A stretch of 18,476 nt of DNA from BM520 sp964474455 (GTDB taxonomy: Bacteria > Bacteroidota > Bacteroidia > Bacteroidales > BM520). Numbering within the stretch: the first letter of the stretch is position 1; each line of letters begins with the position of its first letter. The notes under the pieces were generated by a model. That model saw only the letters and a program-made list of their open reading frames with translations, ran no database searches and was not told the origin of the DNA. The stretch covers positions 1-18,476 of the forward strand of contig CAYYSU010000048.1 of assembly GCA_964474455.1 (NCBI GenBank), given 5' to 3'. Made by a program: the position numbers and the translations under genes. This document shows, piece after piece, positions 1 to 7,704 of this stretch.

Positions 1-1
1 G

Positions 2-115
2 GCCTTTAAAAGAATATTATTCTCTGGCAAGATGCTCATGCCCGAAGGCTTACGTTTAATTAATATCGATCCAACTTTTGTACTTGACCCAATAAAGGCA
101 GTTTTTTTTGTATGA
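2..115 (+). CDS. C-terminal fragment of an unidentified protein (5' truncated by window edge)
   Basis: A reading frame is open from the window edge for 37 codons and ends in TGA. The visible tail includes the stretch MLMPEGLRLINIDPTFVLDP and ends in KAVFFV. The composition looks like real protein, with varied residues and no low-complexity bias, and the frame stops about 60 bases before the tRNA promoter, where a gene end would be expected. I do not recognise the family. A chance open frame of this length at an edge cannot be excluded. Confidence 0.4.
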   Translation, partial: AFKRILFSGKMLMPEGLRLINIDPTFVLDPIKAVFFV

Positions 116-178
116 CAATATTTATGAATATAGGAGAGATAAAATGTGTATTAAATGCCTGATATTAAAAAAAAGCCA

Positions 179-186
179 TATATTTG
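179..186 (+). promoter_or_regulatory. Bacteroidota -7 promoter element for tRNA-Leu
   Basis: TATATTTG exactly matches the phylum consensus TAnnTTTG and lies 29 bases before the mature tRNA start, so transcription would begin at about 193. No good -33 TTTG/TTG element is visible upstream, which is common at such promoters. Confidence 0.6.
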
Positions 187-215
187 CACCCCGAAAAGGG
201 AATAGGTGTCACGTT

Positions 216-297
216 GCGGATGTGGCGTAATTGGTAGCCGCGCTAGACTTAGGATCTAGTGCCGAAAGGCGTGGGGGTTCGAGTCCCTTCATCCGCA
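216..297 (+). tRNA. tRNA-Leu, anticodon UAG
   Basis: A complete class II tRNA folds here. The acceptor arms GCGGATG and CATCCGC pair over 7 bp with discriminator A297. The anticodon stem CTAGA/TCTAG encloses the loop CTTAGGA, giving anticodon TAG at 250-252, which reads the leucine codon CUA. The long variable arm TGCCGAAAGGCGT is typical of tRNA-Leu, and the T loop is TTCGAGT. The 3' CCA is not encoded; the gene is followed by CTT and a run of T that may help end transcription. The discriminator A and long variable arm agree with leucine identity. Confidence 0.95.
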
Positions 298-356
298 CTT
301 TTTTTATAATTTTATCCACACGGTATAATTGATTATTATTCATTAAGATTTTTCCA

Positions 357-1715
357 ATGCTTATTACAAAAGAAAACACAGGTAATCTAACCGCTACCCT
401 GAAAATTGAAATTGTTGAAGATGATTATTCTGAAAAGGTAGAAAAACAACTTCAGGACTATCGGAAGAAAGCTAATCTACCCGGATTTCGTGTAGGTAAG
501 GTACCTATGGGAATTGTGAAAAAAATGTATGAAAAAGCCATTATTGGCGAAGAGGTAAATAAGATGCTCTCCGAAAAAATTGGTGAATATCTTACGGAAG
601 AGAAACTCGATATCATTGGAAATCCACTTCCCAACCTGGAGAAAACAGGAACAATCGATCTGGATACTATGAAGGACTTCACATACTTCTTTGATGTGGG
701 GATGCAGCCGGAAGTAAATATAACCCTTGATGATTCCATAGAAGTAGATTATTTCAAGATTAAAGTAGAGGATGAGAAAGTTGATGAGTACATCGCTGAT
801 CTGGTGAAAAGAAACGGAACCACGGTAGATGTGGATACTGTTGAAGAGGATGACCTTATGAAGTGCGATTTCGCTCAACTTGATGAAGAGGGAAATATCC
901 TTGAAGGGGGCATTCAAAATAGTGCATCACTCTCGCTGGACGAAGTCAAACTTAAAACTATAAAGAAGAAGTTTATTGGAAAAAAGATTGGTGCCGTTGT
1001 CAAATTCGACCCAATGCATGCCATAAAAAATGCTACTGATGTCGCTGCAATGCTAAATATAGAAAAAGATGTTGCCCAGGAGCTGAAAGGTGAATTCGCC
1101 ACAACTATAACAGCCATTACACGCCGTCAGAATGCAGAACTCAATGAAGAGTTATTCAATAAGGTGTACCCGCAGGACGAAATAAAAAGTGAAGAAGAAC
1201 TCCGTGAGCGTGTTATGAAAGATGTAGCTGTGTCATACTCTTCTGAGTCAGATCGCCACTTTGTTAATAATTGTATTGATGCGGTTATCGCCATGGCGAA
1301 TTTTGAGCTCCCTAAAGATTTCCTGAAGCGGTGGATCATGGAGACCAATGAAGAGGATATCACCGAAGAGCAGCTGGAAGGTCAGATGGAGAGTTTTATT
1401 AAGTCTATGCGTTGGAATCTTATTGAGACCAAATTAGCAAAGGATTTTCCGGCACTGAATGTTTCTCAGGACGACATCAAGGATCATATAAAGACACTTT
1501 TCCTTAACGGACAGCAAGAGACGGAAGAGACGACAGAGAGAATAAATATGATCGCTGACAATCTAATGAGTAATAAAGAGCAGGTTAAGAGTATCTTTGA
1601 CCATATATTTGAGCAGAGACTAATTTCAACATTTAAAGAGAATGTAAAAATCAATGAGAAAGAACTTTCTTATGATGAATTTGTTGAAATGATTACTAAA
1701 ACTTACGAAAAGTAA
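357..1715 (+). CDS. tig: Trigger factor, ribosome-associated chaperone
   Basis: Trigger factor binds ribosomal protein L23 at the exit tunnel and holds nascent chains as they emerge. The 452-residue length is normal for Bacteroidota homologues. The N-terminal ribosome-binding domain carries the signature GFRVGKVP at residues 43-50, matching the family motif GFRxGKxP. A middle region (about 150-245) sits where the FKBP-like PPIase domain belongs but has no recognisable FKBP active-site motif. The rest is the helical C-terminal cradle, rich in Glu and Lys. The start ATG follows an A/T-rich leader, and a one-mismatch -7 element (TATAATTG, 324-331) could be its promoter. The stop codon is only 6 bases from clpP, so tig, clpP and clpX are probably co-transcribed, a common arrangement for this chaperone and protease set. 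Confidence 0.95.
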   Translation: MLITKENTGNLTATLKIEIVEDDYSEKVEKQLQDYRKKANLPGFRVGKVPMGIVKKMYEKAIIGEEVNKMLSEKIGEYLTEEKLDIIGNPLPNLEKTGTIDLDTMKDFTYFFDVGMQPEVNITLDDSIEVDYFKIKVEDEKVDEYIADLVKRNGTTVDVDTVEEDDLMKCDFAQLDEEGNILEGGIQNSASLSLDEVKLKTIKKKFIGKKIGAVVKFDPMHAIKNATDVAAMLNIEKDVAQELKGEFATTITAITRRQNAELNEELFNKVYPQDEIKSEEELRERVMKDVAVSYSSESDRHFVNNCIDAVIAMANFELPKDFLKRWIMETNEEDITEEQLEGQMESFIKSMRWNLIETKLAKDFPALNVSQDDIKDHIKTLFLNGQQETEETTERINMIADNLMSNKEQVKSIFDHIFEQRLISTFKENVKINEKELSYDEFVEMITKTYEK

Positions 1716-1721
1716 AGAACA

Positions 1722-2393
1722 ATGAAAACAGACGAATTCAGAAAATTTGCAACAAAACACCAAGGTATCAGCTCTTTAAGGCTTGATCAGTATACTTCCA
1801 TGTATAACAATTACATCTCTCCTACTATTATTGAGGAGCGTCAGATGAATATTGCTACCATGGATGTTTTCAGTCGCCTTATGATGGACAGGATCATCTT
1901 TTTGGGAGTTCCTATTGATGATTATGTGGCAAACATCATCCAGGCGCAGTTGCTGTTTTTAGAGTCTGTTGACCCGTCGAAAGACATCACAATATATCTC
2001 AACACTCCCGGTGGCAGCGTATATGCAGGGTTTGGAATTTACGATACAATACAGTACGTGGCTCCTGATATCGCCACCATCTGTACAGGCATGGCAGCTT
2101 CTATGGGTGCTGTACTATTGTGTGCAGGAGAAAAAGGCAAACGCTCGGCGCTAAACCATTCGCGAATCCTCATTCATCAACCTTTGGGTGGCGCGCAAGG
2201 ACAAGCCTCGGATATTGAGATTACTGCCCGCGAGATAGGAAAAATTAAGGAGGAACTTTATGCCATTATAGCAAACCATACCGGTCAGGATTATGATAAG
2301 ATATGGGCTGATGGTGACCGCGATTACTGGATGAGCTCTAAGGAGGCCAAAGATTACGGAATGATTGACGAAGTTCTTACCAAAACAGTTTAA
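1722..2393 (+). CDS. clpP: ATP-dependent Clp protease proteolytic subunit ClpP
   Basis: ClpP is the serine peptidase that forms a double-heptamer chamber and degrades proteins fed in by ClpX. The protein has 223 residues. The full catalytic triad is visible: Ser127 in GMAASMGA, His152 in IHQPLGGAQGQASD, and Asp201 in GDRDYWMSS; the Ser-His and Ser-Asp spacings (25 and 74) equal those of E. coli ClpP. The family motifs MMDRIIFLG and NTPGGSVYAG are intact. The N-terminal extension (about 30 residues before ISPTIIEERQ) resembles other Bacteroidota ClpP proteins. It lies 6 bases after tig and 10 bases before the chosen clpX start, so an operon is likely. No defect is seen. Confidence 0.97.
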   Translation: MKTDEFRKFATKHQGISSLRLDQYTSMYNNYISPTIIEERQMNIATMDVFSRLMMDRIIFLGVPIDDYVANIIQAQLLFLESVDPSKDITIYLNTPGGSVYAGFGIYDTIQYVAPDIATICTGMAASMGAVLLCAGEKGKRSALNHSRILIHQPLGGAQGQASDIEITAREIGKIKEELYAIIANHTGQDYDKIWADGDRDYWMSSKEAKDYGMIDEVLTKTV

Positions 2394-2403
2394 TGCTGAT
2401 ATA

Positions 2404-3645
2404 ATGGCAAAAAATAGTGATAGGTGTTCCTTTTGCGGAAGACCAAAGGAAGAGACAAATATATTAATCGCAGGTATGGATGCCCATATCTGCGATTACT
2501 GCATAACCCAGGCAAAACTAATTGTTGATGAGGAGTTTCAGGCACGGCATGAAGATGATGAATCAGCCCTGGAGTTCGACTTGCTGAAACCCGCCGAGAT
2601 AAAGAGTTATATGGACGAATATGTTATTGGCCAGGATGAAGCCAAACGTATTCTTAGTGTTGCGGTGTATAATCACTACAAGCGTATCGCCCGGATGAAT
2701 GTCAATGATGAAGATGATGTGGAGATTGAAAAATCAAATATCATTATTGTTGGTGAAACAGGAACAGGAAAAACGCTTCTGGCCCGAACAATTGCCAGAA
2801 TGCTAAGGGTTCCTTTTGCTATCGCTGATGCAACAGTTCTCACTGAGGCGGGATATGTTGGCGAAGATGTGGAAAGCATTCTTTCAAGACTTCTACAAGC
2901 TTCTAATTACGACGTAAAAGCTGCCGAACGAGGAATAGTATTTATTGATGAAATCGATAAGATTGCTCGCAAAAGTGATAATCCAAGCATTACACGTGAT
3001 GTTTCCGGAGAAGGTGTGCAACAAGCCCTTTTAAAATTACTGGAAGGTGCTGTTATTAATGTGCCACCGCAGGGAGGCAGAAAGCACCCTGAGCAGAAAA
3101 TGATACAGGTCAATACCCGAAACATACTTTTCATTGCAGGGGGTGCCTTTGATGGTATTGATAAGAAGATCGCCAGCAGGATGCGCTCCAACGTGGTGGG
3201 ATACGCCGCATCGAAAAGTCGTGAAACTATAGACCGGGAGCATCTGCTACAGTATATTGCACCCCAGGATCTCAAAGCTTATGGTCTCATCCCGGAGATC
3301 GTAGGTCGTCTTCCCGTGCTCTCGTACCTTAACCCTCTTGATAAGGATGCTTTAACAAGAATACTTACCGAACCAAAAAATGCTCTCACGAAGCAGTTTA
3401 TTAAACTCTTTGAACTGGATGCAATAGAGCTCTCATTCGATAAGAGTGCATTGGAATTCATTGTGGACAAATCCATTGAATTTAAACTTGGCGCTCGCGG
3501 TTTACGATCACTGGTAGAGGCTGTATTAACAGACGCAATGTTTGAGTTTCCCGGAGATCCAAAGAAGAATAAACTTAAGGTTACCAAGGCTTACGCTGAG
3601 AAAAAACTCAATAAGATATCTTCTAAAAAACTGAGAGTAGCGTAG
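2404..3645 (+). CDS. clpX: ATP-dependent Clp protease ATP-binding subunit ClpX
   Basis: ClpX is the hexameric AAA+ unfoldase that recognises tagged substrates and threads them into ClpP. I choose the ATG at 2404 (413 aa, MAKNSDRCSF...) over an upstream in-frame ATG at 2365, which would overlap clpP and add 13 residues unlike the family. A four-cysteine zinc finger uses C8, C11, C30 and C33. Walker A is GETGTGKT at 117-124, the pore loop GYVGED is at 150-155, and Walker B is IVFIDE at 178-183. The sensor and C-terminal small domain follow, including the GARGLRSLVE segment. All key residues are present. It is the last gene of the tight tig-clpP-clpX cluster; the next gene begins about 77 bases later. 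Confidence 0.97.
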   Translation: MAKNSDRCSFCGRPKEETNILIAGMDAHICDYCITQAKLIVDEEFQARHEDDESALEFDLLKPAEIKSYMDEYVIGQDEAKRILSVAVYNHYKRIARMNVNDEDDVEIEKSNIIIVGETGTGKTLLARTIARMLRVPFAIADATVLTEAGYVGEDVESILSRLLQASNYDVKAAERGIVFIDEIDKIARKSDNPSITRDVSGEGVQQALLKLLEGAVINVPPQGGRKHPEQKMIQVNTRNILFIAGGAFDGIDKKIASRMRSNVVGYAASKSRETIDREHLLQYIAPQDLKAYGLIPEIVGRLPVLSYLNPLDKDALTRILTEPKNALTKQFIKLFELDAIELSFDKSALEFIVDKSIEFKLGARGLRSLVEAVLTDAMFEFPGDPKKNKLKVTKAYAEKKLNKISSKKLRVA

Positions 3646-3722
3646 CAATAAATCAAGTCATCTGATTTTACCGCAATTCTTATACTCATACTTTGGCATA
3701 GTTATTGAAATCATTTCCGGTG

Positions 3723-4322
3723 ATGCGAAAATTCTATGTCATATTATCCCTATTAATTTCATTAAGCTTACACTCCCTGTCTCAGGGCAGAGCCGACACG
3801 TTGATAATTTTGCATGCCAGTGCAATAGACGGCGACACATTATTGCTGTGTGAGCTCCCGGTATTTGAATTTGTCTATTATTCTCCTCCGGTATTTACTA
3901 CCAAAAGAGCTGAAAGACGTTATACCAGGTTGATTAGAGATATCCGAAAAGTATATCCTTATGCAAAAGAAGCCGGAAAAAAATTAGAAGCATATGCCCC
4001 TATTCTCGATAGCCTGACAGATAACAGAAAAGGACAAAAAGTCTATTTCCAGATAATTGAAGATGAGCTTATGAGTCAGTATGGTGATGAGCTCAAAAAA
4101 CTAAATACCCGACAGGGGAAGCTGCTCATAAAACTTGTAGATCGTGAATGTAATAGATCTTCATACGAAATACTGCGAAACTTCCGCGGCTCATTTTCAG
4201 CATTCTTCTGGCAGGGAATAGCGCGAATATGGGGATATAATCTTAAAACTGAATATGACTATGATGGTGAAGACAAACATATGGAGCTGATCGTTTCCGC
4301 AATTGAAAGTGGTCAGTTATAA
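3723..4322 (+). CDS. Secreted DUF4294 family protein of unknown function
   Basis: The protein begins with a signal peptide (MRKFYVILSLLISLSLHS, cleavage near residue 22), so it probably acts in the periplasm or outer envelope. I choose ATG 3723 (199 aa); a TTG at 3705 would add six residues ahead of the basic signal-peptide start. The mature part resembles the DUF4294 family of Bacteroidota: IDGDT at about 35-39, YYSPPVF at 52-58, a very basic stretch at 59-76, the block TRQGKLLIKLVDRE at 129-142, and the aromatic FRGSFSAFFWQGIA at 154-167. No catalytic motif is apparent. It lies downstream of clpX on the same strand; a promoter-like ATACTTTG at 3688-3695 could give independent expression. 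Family assignment is from remembered sequence features; the function is unknown. Confidence 0.8.
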   Translation: MRKFYVILSLLISLSLHSLSQGRADTLIILHASAIDGDTLLLCELPVFEFVYYSPPVFTTKRAERRYTRLIRDIRKVYPYAKEAGKKLEAYAPILDSLTDNRKGQKVYFQIIEDELMSQYGDELKKLNTRQGKLLIKLVDRECNRSSYEILRNFRGSFSAFFWQGIARIWGYNLKTEYDYDGEDKHMELIVSAIESGQL

Positions 4323-4369
4323 CTAATTATTCTCCAGCGACGAAATAATAACTTCCTTTGTGTGACAAC

Positions 4370-4405
4370 AATAGAAAAGCCCGGAAAAAACCGGGCTTTT
4401 CTATT
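4370..4405. terminator. Bidirectional intrinsic terminator
   Basis: A perfect 15-bp inverted repeat, AATAGAAAAGCCCGG and its complement, encloses a loop of six A. The GC-rich core is flanked by A and T runs in both directions, so it can stop transcription of the plus-strand DUF4294 gene and of the minus-strand OmpA gene, which converge here. Confidence 0.88.
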
Positions 4406-4431
4406 CTTAACATTTTTTACTATCTACTACC

Positions 4432-6141
4432 TTATTCTTTAATAAGGTGAATTTCAGTTCTGCGGTTCTTGGCGCGACCATCACTTGTTTCGTTTGTAGC
4501 GACAGGGCGGTCAGGGCCATATCCATTAACTTGGAATCGTGATGCAGGAATTCCTCGTTCAGTGAAGTATTTCATTACTTCAAAAGCACGATCTTCCGAA
4601 AGCTTCAAATTCAACTCACGGCCACCAGTATTGTCAGTATGACCTTCTATCTTCAGACGAATATTTGGATATTCACTGAGGATGTTTATGATATTAGTGA
4701 GGTTAGGATAGGAAATGGCACGAATAGTTGATTTCCCTGTTTCGAAATAGATATTCTCAGCATTGAAAGCGAGTTCTTTTTCAATCTCTTCAATTACTGT
4801 TTTGGGACAACCACCAAATTCTTTAAGGCCTGCTTCATCAGGACAGTTATCGAATCTGTCAGGGATACCGTCTCCATCACGATCAGGACAACCATTAAAC
4901 TCGGCAAGACCTGCTTCATCAGGACAAGCATCCATATAATCAGGGATACCATCACCATCGGTATCAGGGCAACCATCAAATTCAGCTAAACCAGTCATAT
5001 CAGGGCATTTATCTTTATGATCTGGGATGCCATCACCATCGGTATCAGGACAGCCATCAAATTCAGCTAAACCTGGTTCCTCAGGGCATTTATCTTTATG
5101 ATCTGGAACACCATCACCGTCCGTATCCGGGCAACCTTTAAACTCAGGAAGACCTGGTTCATCAGGACACGAATCTTCAAAGTCAGGGATGCCATCACCA
5201 TCACGATCCGGACAACCGTTAAACTCTTTTGGACCAGGAATTTTTGGGCAGTCATCTAAGTGATCAGGTACACCATCACCATCGGTATCAGGGCAACCGT
5301 CAAACTCTTTTGGACCAGGAACATCAGGACACTGATCTAAGTGATCAGGGATACCATCACCATCTGTGTCAGGGCAACCATCAAACTCTTTTGGACCAGG
5401 AACCTCAGGACACTTATCATATTTATTCTGGATACCATCTTTATCGATATCTTTATCCTTACCAAAGCGAATTTTTAAACCAAATTTGTAAGACATATAG
5501 TCATCACGCTGAGGAATAAAAGTGTAATCACCTTCAGCATAAACAGCAACATTCTTCTGCATCCAAAAATTTAAACCAACACCTGTCTGCTGAGAAAAGA
5601 ATATAGGGTTATCGCCGTCATCTTCATACATATTTGTTGCTCCTAAACCTATAATAATATATGGGTCAAATACATCGACAAATTTACGCTTATCATTCTT
5701 GAGCCTTCTTTCATGCACAGTACTAAGGAAGTTGTACTGAGCGCTGATATGCCCATAGAACATTCTGCCGTCACCAATATGTAGACCAGTATTTTTTGTG
5801 GATGAACTCCCCCAGTAACCATTATCATCAAGATAAGTTATAGTACTTGAGTTTGGACCATACTTGACAACATTTTTAGAAGGTAGATTTATAGTATTAA
5901 AATCCAGGGTAACAGAGAAGCCTTGCCCAATAAACCTACTGGCATAGAGACCAAAGGGATATCCAATATCAGAGCCCTCCCAGTTTGTATCTGTTAACTG
6001 GCGACCGAATTTCAACTGCGGAGCTATGTGATCCACAAAGTTAACACCTGTGCCTATGACCCAGGGATAACTAGATGTCTGCGCATTCACAGAAAAAGTG
6101 AATGTCAGCATCACAACGAGCAATAAGAAAATTTTTTTCAT
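4432..6141 (-). CDS. OmpA-family outer membrane protein with eight TSP3-type repeats
   Basis: This envelope protein links the outer membrane to peptidoglycan. A signal peptide (MKKIFLLLVVMLTFTFSVNA, cleavage near residue 20) is followed by a beta-barrel-like region to about residue 228. Residues 231-446 consist of eight 27-residue repeats with the core DTDGDGIPD and paired CP motifs; this is the thrombospondin type 3 pattern, whose Asp residues bind calcium. The C-terminal OmpA domain (about 457-566) carries the peptidoglycan-binding block IEGHTDNTGG, Asp503 in that block, the segment LSEDRAFEVMKYF, and NRRTEI. The total of 569 residues is longer than plain OmpA because of the repeats. It is transcribed alone: a perfect -7 element lies upstream and a strong terminator downstream. 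The exact role (structural, adhesion or porin) is not visible. Confidence 0.92.
   Translation of the reverse strand: MKKIFLLLVVMLTFTFSVNAQTSSYPWVIGTGVNFVDHIAPQLKFGRQLTDTNWEGSDIGYPFGLYASRFIGQGFSVTLDFNTINLPSKNVVKYGPNSSTITYLDDNGYWGSSSTKNTGLHIGDGRMFYGHISAQYNFLSTVHERRLKNDKRKFVDVFDPYIIIGLGATNMYEDDGDNPIFFSQQTGVGLNFWMQKNVAVYAEGDYTFIPQRDDYMSYKFGLKIRFGKDKDIDKDGIQNKYDKCPEVPGPKEFDGCPDTDGDGIPDHLDQCPDVPGPKEFDGCPDTDGDGVPDHLDDCPKIPGPKEFNGCPDRDGDGIPDFEDSCPDEPGLPEFKGCPDTDGDGVPDHKDKCPEEPGLAEFDGCPDTDGDGIPDHKDKCPDMTGLAEFDGCPDTDGDGIPDYMDACPDEAGLAEFNGCPDRDGDGIPDRFDNCPDEAGLKEFGGCPKTVIEEIEKELAFNAENIYFETGKSTIRAISYPNLTNIINILSEYPNIRLKIEGHTDNTGGRELNLKLSEDRAFEVMKYFTERGIPASRFQVNGYGPDRPVATNETSDGRAKNRRTEIHLIKE
4804..5451 (-). 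repeat. Eight tandem 81-bp coding repeats (TSP3-type, 27 aa each)
   Basis: Within the OmpA gene, eight directly repeated units of exactly 81 bp (648 bp in all) encode variants of DTDGDGIPDHLDQCPDVPG followed by xEFxGCP. The reading frame is kept throughout. Units differ mainly at the residues after PD and between the cysteines, and neighbouring copies share long identical DNA stretches, so copy number could change by recombination or slippage. Confidence 0.95.
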
Positions 6142-6179
6142 AATTTGATATTTTGGTTACGTAATTACATTTAGTCTTA

Positions 6180-6187
6180 CAAATATA
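6180..6187 (-). promoter_or_regulatory. Bacteroidota -7 promoter element for the OmpA gene
   Basis: On the minus strand the sequence reads TATATTTG, an exact match to TAnnTTTG. It lies 38 bases before the OmpA start codon, predicting a 5' leader of roughly 30 bases. No clear -33 element is visible. Confidence 0.55.
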
Positions 6188-6239
6188 ACGAAACTATACA
6201 TACCTTAGCACTATATTAGTGAGTTTTATAAAATATAAG

Positions 6240-7043
6240 ATGCTTAATTTAATCAACATAATTATTACTACCGTTGAAGCTGGAAAAAAAACCCTTGAAG
6301 TATATGATAAAAAGGGTTATAACATTTCATTTAAAGATGATTCTTCTCCATTAACTCTTGCGGACAAATTATCCAATGGCATAATTATCAACAACTTAAA
6401 CAAAACGGGGATTCCCATATTATCTGAAGAAGGAGAAACGACAGATTTTGAGGAGCGTTCGCAATGGAACAAGTTTTGGCTTGTCGATCCGTTGGATGGC
6501 ACAAAAGAGTTTATTAATAAAAATGGTGAGTTTACTATTAATATAGCACTCATTGAAGCCGGAAAACCTATTGCCGGGTTTGTTTATGTACCGGTAAAAG
6601 ATATTTTGTATGTGGGAATATTACAAGGAGGCATCTTTGAAGGATATTCAGGATCAGTTGCATTAAAAAGTATCGAGGCTTCTAAAAACCTAAATCTGAA
6701 GCCTATTCCCGATAAACAAGAAGATAGTATTATTGTTATGGGTAGTCGCTCACACATGAATGAGGAGACTCAGGAATATATCGACAATCTTAGGAGGCGA
6801 TACCCGGAGCTAACCTTTGAAAGCCGGGGTAGTTCGTTAAAAATATGCGCATTAGCTGAAGGTGCAGCCCACTATTATCCCCGGTTTGCTCCTACAATGG
6901 AATGGGATACGGGAGCTGCTCATGCTGTTCTTTTGGCCGCGGGAGGAAGAATAATGCAGAAAGTGAATGGTTTGGAATTAATGTATAATAAAAAAAGCCT
7001 TTTAAACCCCCATTTTTTAGCCTTGGGCCCGGGAATGAAATAA
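6240..7043 (+). CDS. cysQ: 3'(2'),5'-bisphosphate nucleotidase, CysQ family
   Basis: The enzyme removes the 3' phosphate from 3'-phosphoadenosine 5'-phosphate (PAP), a by-product of sulfate activation and of carrier-protein phosphopantetheinylation, giving AMP; it acts in the cytoplasm with Mg2+. I choose ATG 6240 (267 aa), which aligns with E. coli CysQ; a GTG at 6219 would add seven residues. The metal-binding motifs of the inositol monophosphatase superfamily are complete: the SEEG glutamates at 63-64, DPLDGTKEF from residue 83, and WDTGAAHAV from 222. GSSLKICALAEG and YPRF are further CysQ-type blocks. It is divergent from the OmpA gene across a 98-bp gap and has its own terminator, so it looks like a single-gene unit. 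No sulfate-assimilation genes are visible nearby. Confidence 0.93.
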   Translation: MLNLINIIITTVEAGKKTLEVYDKKGYNISFKDDSSPLTLADKLSNGIIINNLNKTGIPILSEEGETTDFEERSQWNKFWLVDPLDGTKEFINKNGEFTINIALIEAGKPIAGFVYVPVKDILYVGILQGGIFEGYSGSVALKSIEASKNLNLKPIPDKQEDSIIVMGSRSHMNEETQEYIDNLRRRYPELTFESRGSSLKICALAEGAAHYYPRFAPTMEWDTGAAHAVLLAAGGRIMQKVNGLELMYNKKSLLNPHFLALGPGMK

Positions 7044-7080
7044 AAAACAGGCTGCCAAAAATGGAAGTCGGTTTTTTTTT
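7042..7080 (+). terminator. Intrinsic terminator after cysQ
   Basis: The strand can fold AAAAAC-GGCT against AGTC-GTTTTT, with one A/G mismatch and an inner CCA/TGG pair, then runs into a tract of nine T. It overlaps the cysQ stop codon. The stem is imperfect, but the T tract supports a terminator. A second short hairpin (AAACCC/GGGTTT, about 7096-7113) lies just beyond. Confidence 0.6.
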
Positions 7081-7153
7081 CAAGCTGGTAACAAGAAACC
7101 CAGTATGGGTTTTGTCTCAATAAACCAAACATTCCTTGTTATCCTCTTTTTCC

Positions 7154-7161
7154 TATTTTTG
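7154..7161 (+). promoter_or_regulatory. Bacteroidota -7 promoter element for rimM-trmN6
   Basis: TATTTTTG exactly matches TAnnTTTG and lies 15 bases before the rimM start codon, predicting a very short leader. A CTTG at 7135-7138 could serve as the -33 element, though its 15-base spacing is short. Confidence 0.55.
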
Positions 7162-7176
7162 TAAAAATATCTGGTT

Positions 7177-7701
7177 ATGTATAAAAAAGAGTGCATACTA
7201 ATAGGTAAAATTGGTAAAACCACCGGCAACGATGGTTATATCACAGCTCATCTTAACAATAGCATCCCGGAATTCTCAGAAGATATTGCATTCCTGCATA
7301 TCGACCAGGCACCGGGCGAGCTTGTCCCCTATCCCGTAGAATATCTGTCAGGATGTCACGGCACAATACGCATAAAGTTCAAACATATTGACAACGTGGA
7401 GGACGCATCTCCGTTTACAGGGAAAGAGGTGTACCTCAGCACTGAAGACATGGAAGAGTCAGATGATGCAGTATTCACATATCACAAAATTATTGGTTGG
7501 ACAGTGATAATGGATGATAACAGCATTATTGGAGAGGTATCTGACATTATCGAAAACCCAAACCAGGATCTCTTTGTGGTAAAACGTAATGGTAAAGAGA
7601 TCTACATCCCTTTACATGAAGATTTTATTCTCGGCATTAATGAAGATACAGAAACAATTAAGTTAAGCCTTCCTGAAGGATTACTGGAAATCAATGATTA
7701 A
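7177..7701 (+). CDS. rimM: Ribosome maturation factor RimM
   Basis: RimM binds ribosomal protein S19 and helps mature the 30S head domain and 16S rRNA 3' region. The 174 residues fit the family. The N-terminal beta-barrel opens with ILIGKIGKTTGNDGYI (7-22), matching the conserved G-x-hydrophobic start in which the glycine run precedes the substrate strand. The C-terminal PRC-barrel (about 100-172) contains IIGEVSDIIENPNQDLFVV and YIPLHEDFI, the usual PRC block. Its stop codon is 3 bases from the next gene's start, so it forms an operon with the tRNA methyltransferase, a sensible pairing of two RNA maturation functions. The often-adjacent rpsP or trmD is not seen here. Confidence 0.93.
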   Translation: MYKKECILIGKIGKTTGNDGYITAHLNNSIPEFSEDIAFLHIDQAPGELVPYPVEYLSGCHGTIRIKFKHIDNVEDASPFTGKEVYLSTEDMEESDDAVFTYHKIIGWTVIMDDNSIIGEVSDIIENPNQDLFVVKRNGKEIYIPLHEDFILGINEDTETIKLSLPEGLLEIND

Positions 7702-7704
7702 GAT

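Noticed and set aside
189..200. CCC/GGG mini-hairpin before tRNA-Leu
   Set aside because: Only three to four pairs around GAAAA; too small to call a regulatory structure.
477..917. 146-codon minus-strand open frame opposite trigger factor
   Set aside because: It lies wholly inside the well-supported tig gene, resembles no family I know, and its composition follows from the opposite strand.
2365..2403. Upstream ATG as the clpX start
   Set aside because: It overlaps the clpP coding end and adds 13 residues unlike ClpX; the ATG at 2404 gives the normal zinc-finger N-terminus.
4804..5451. CRISPR-like periodicity
   Set aside because: The 81-bp period is constant, stays in frame with the OmpA gene and encodes TSP3 repeats; there are no unique spacers and no cas genes.
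5229..5519. Histidine-rich repeated plus-strand frame (HHHH blocks) inside the OmpA region
   Set aside because: The His runs are the reverse reading of GATGGTGATGG in the Asp/Gly codons of the TSP3 repeats.
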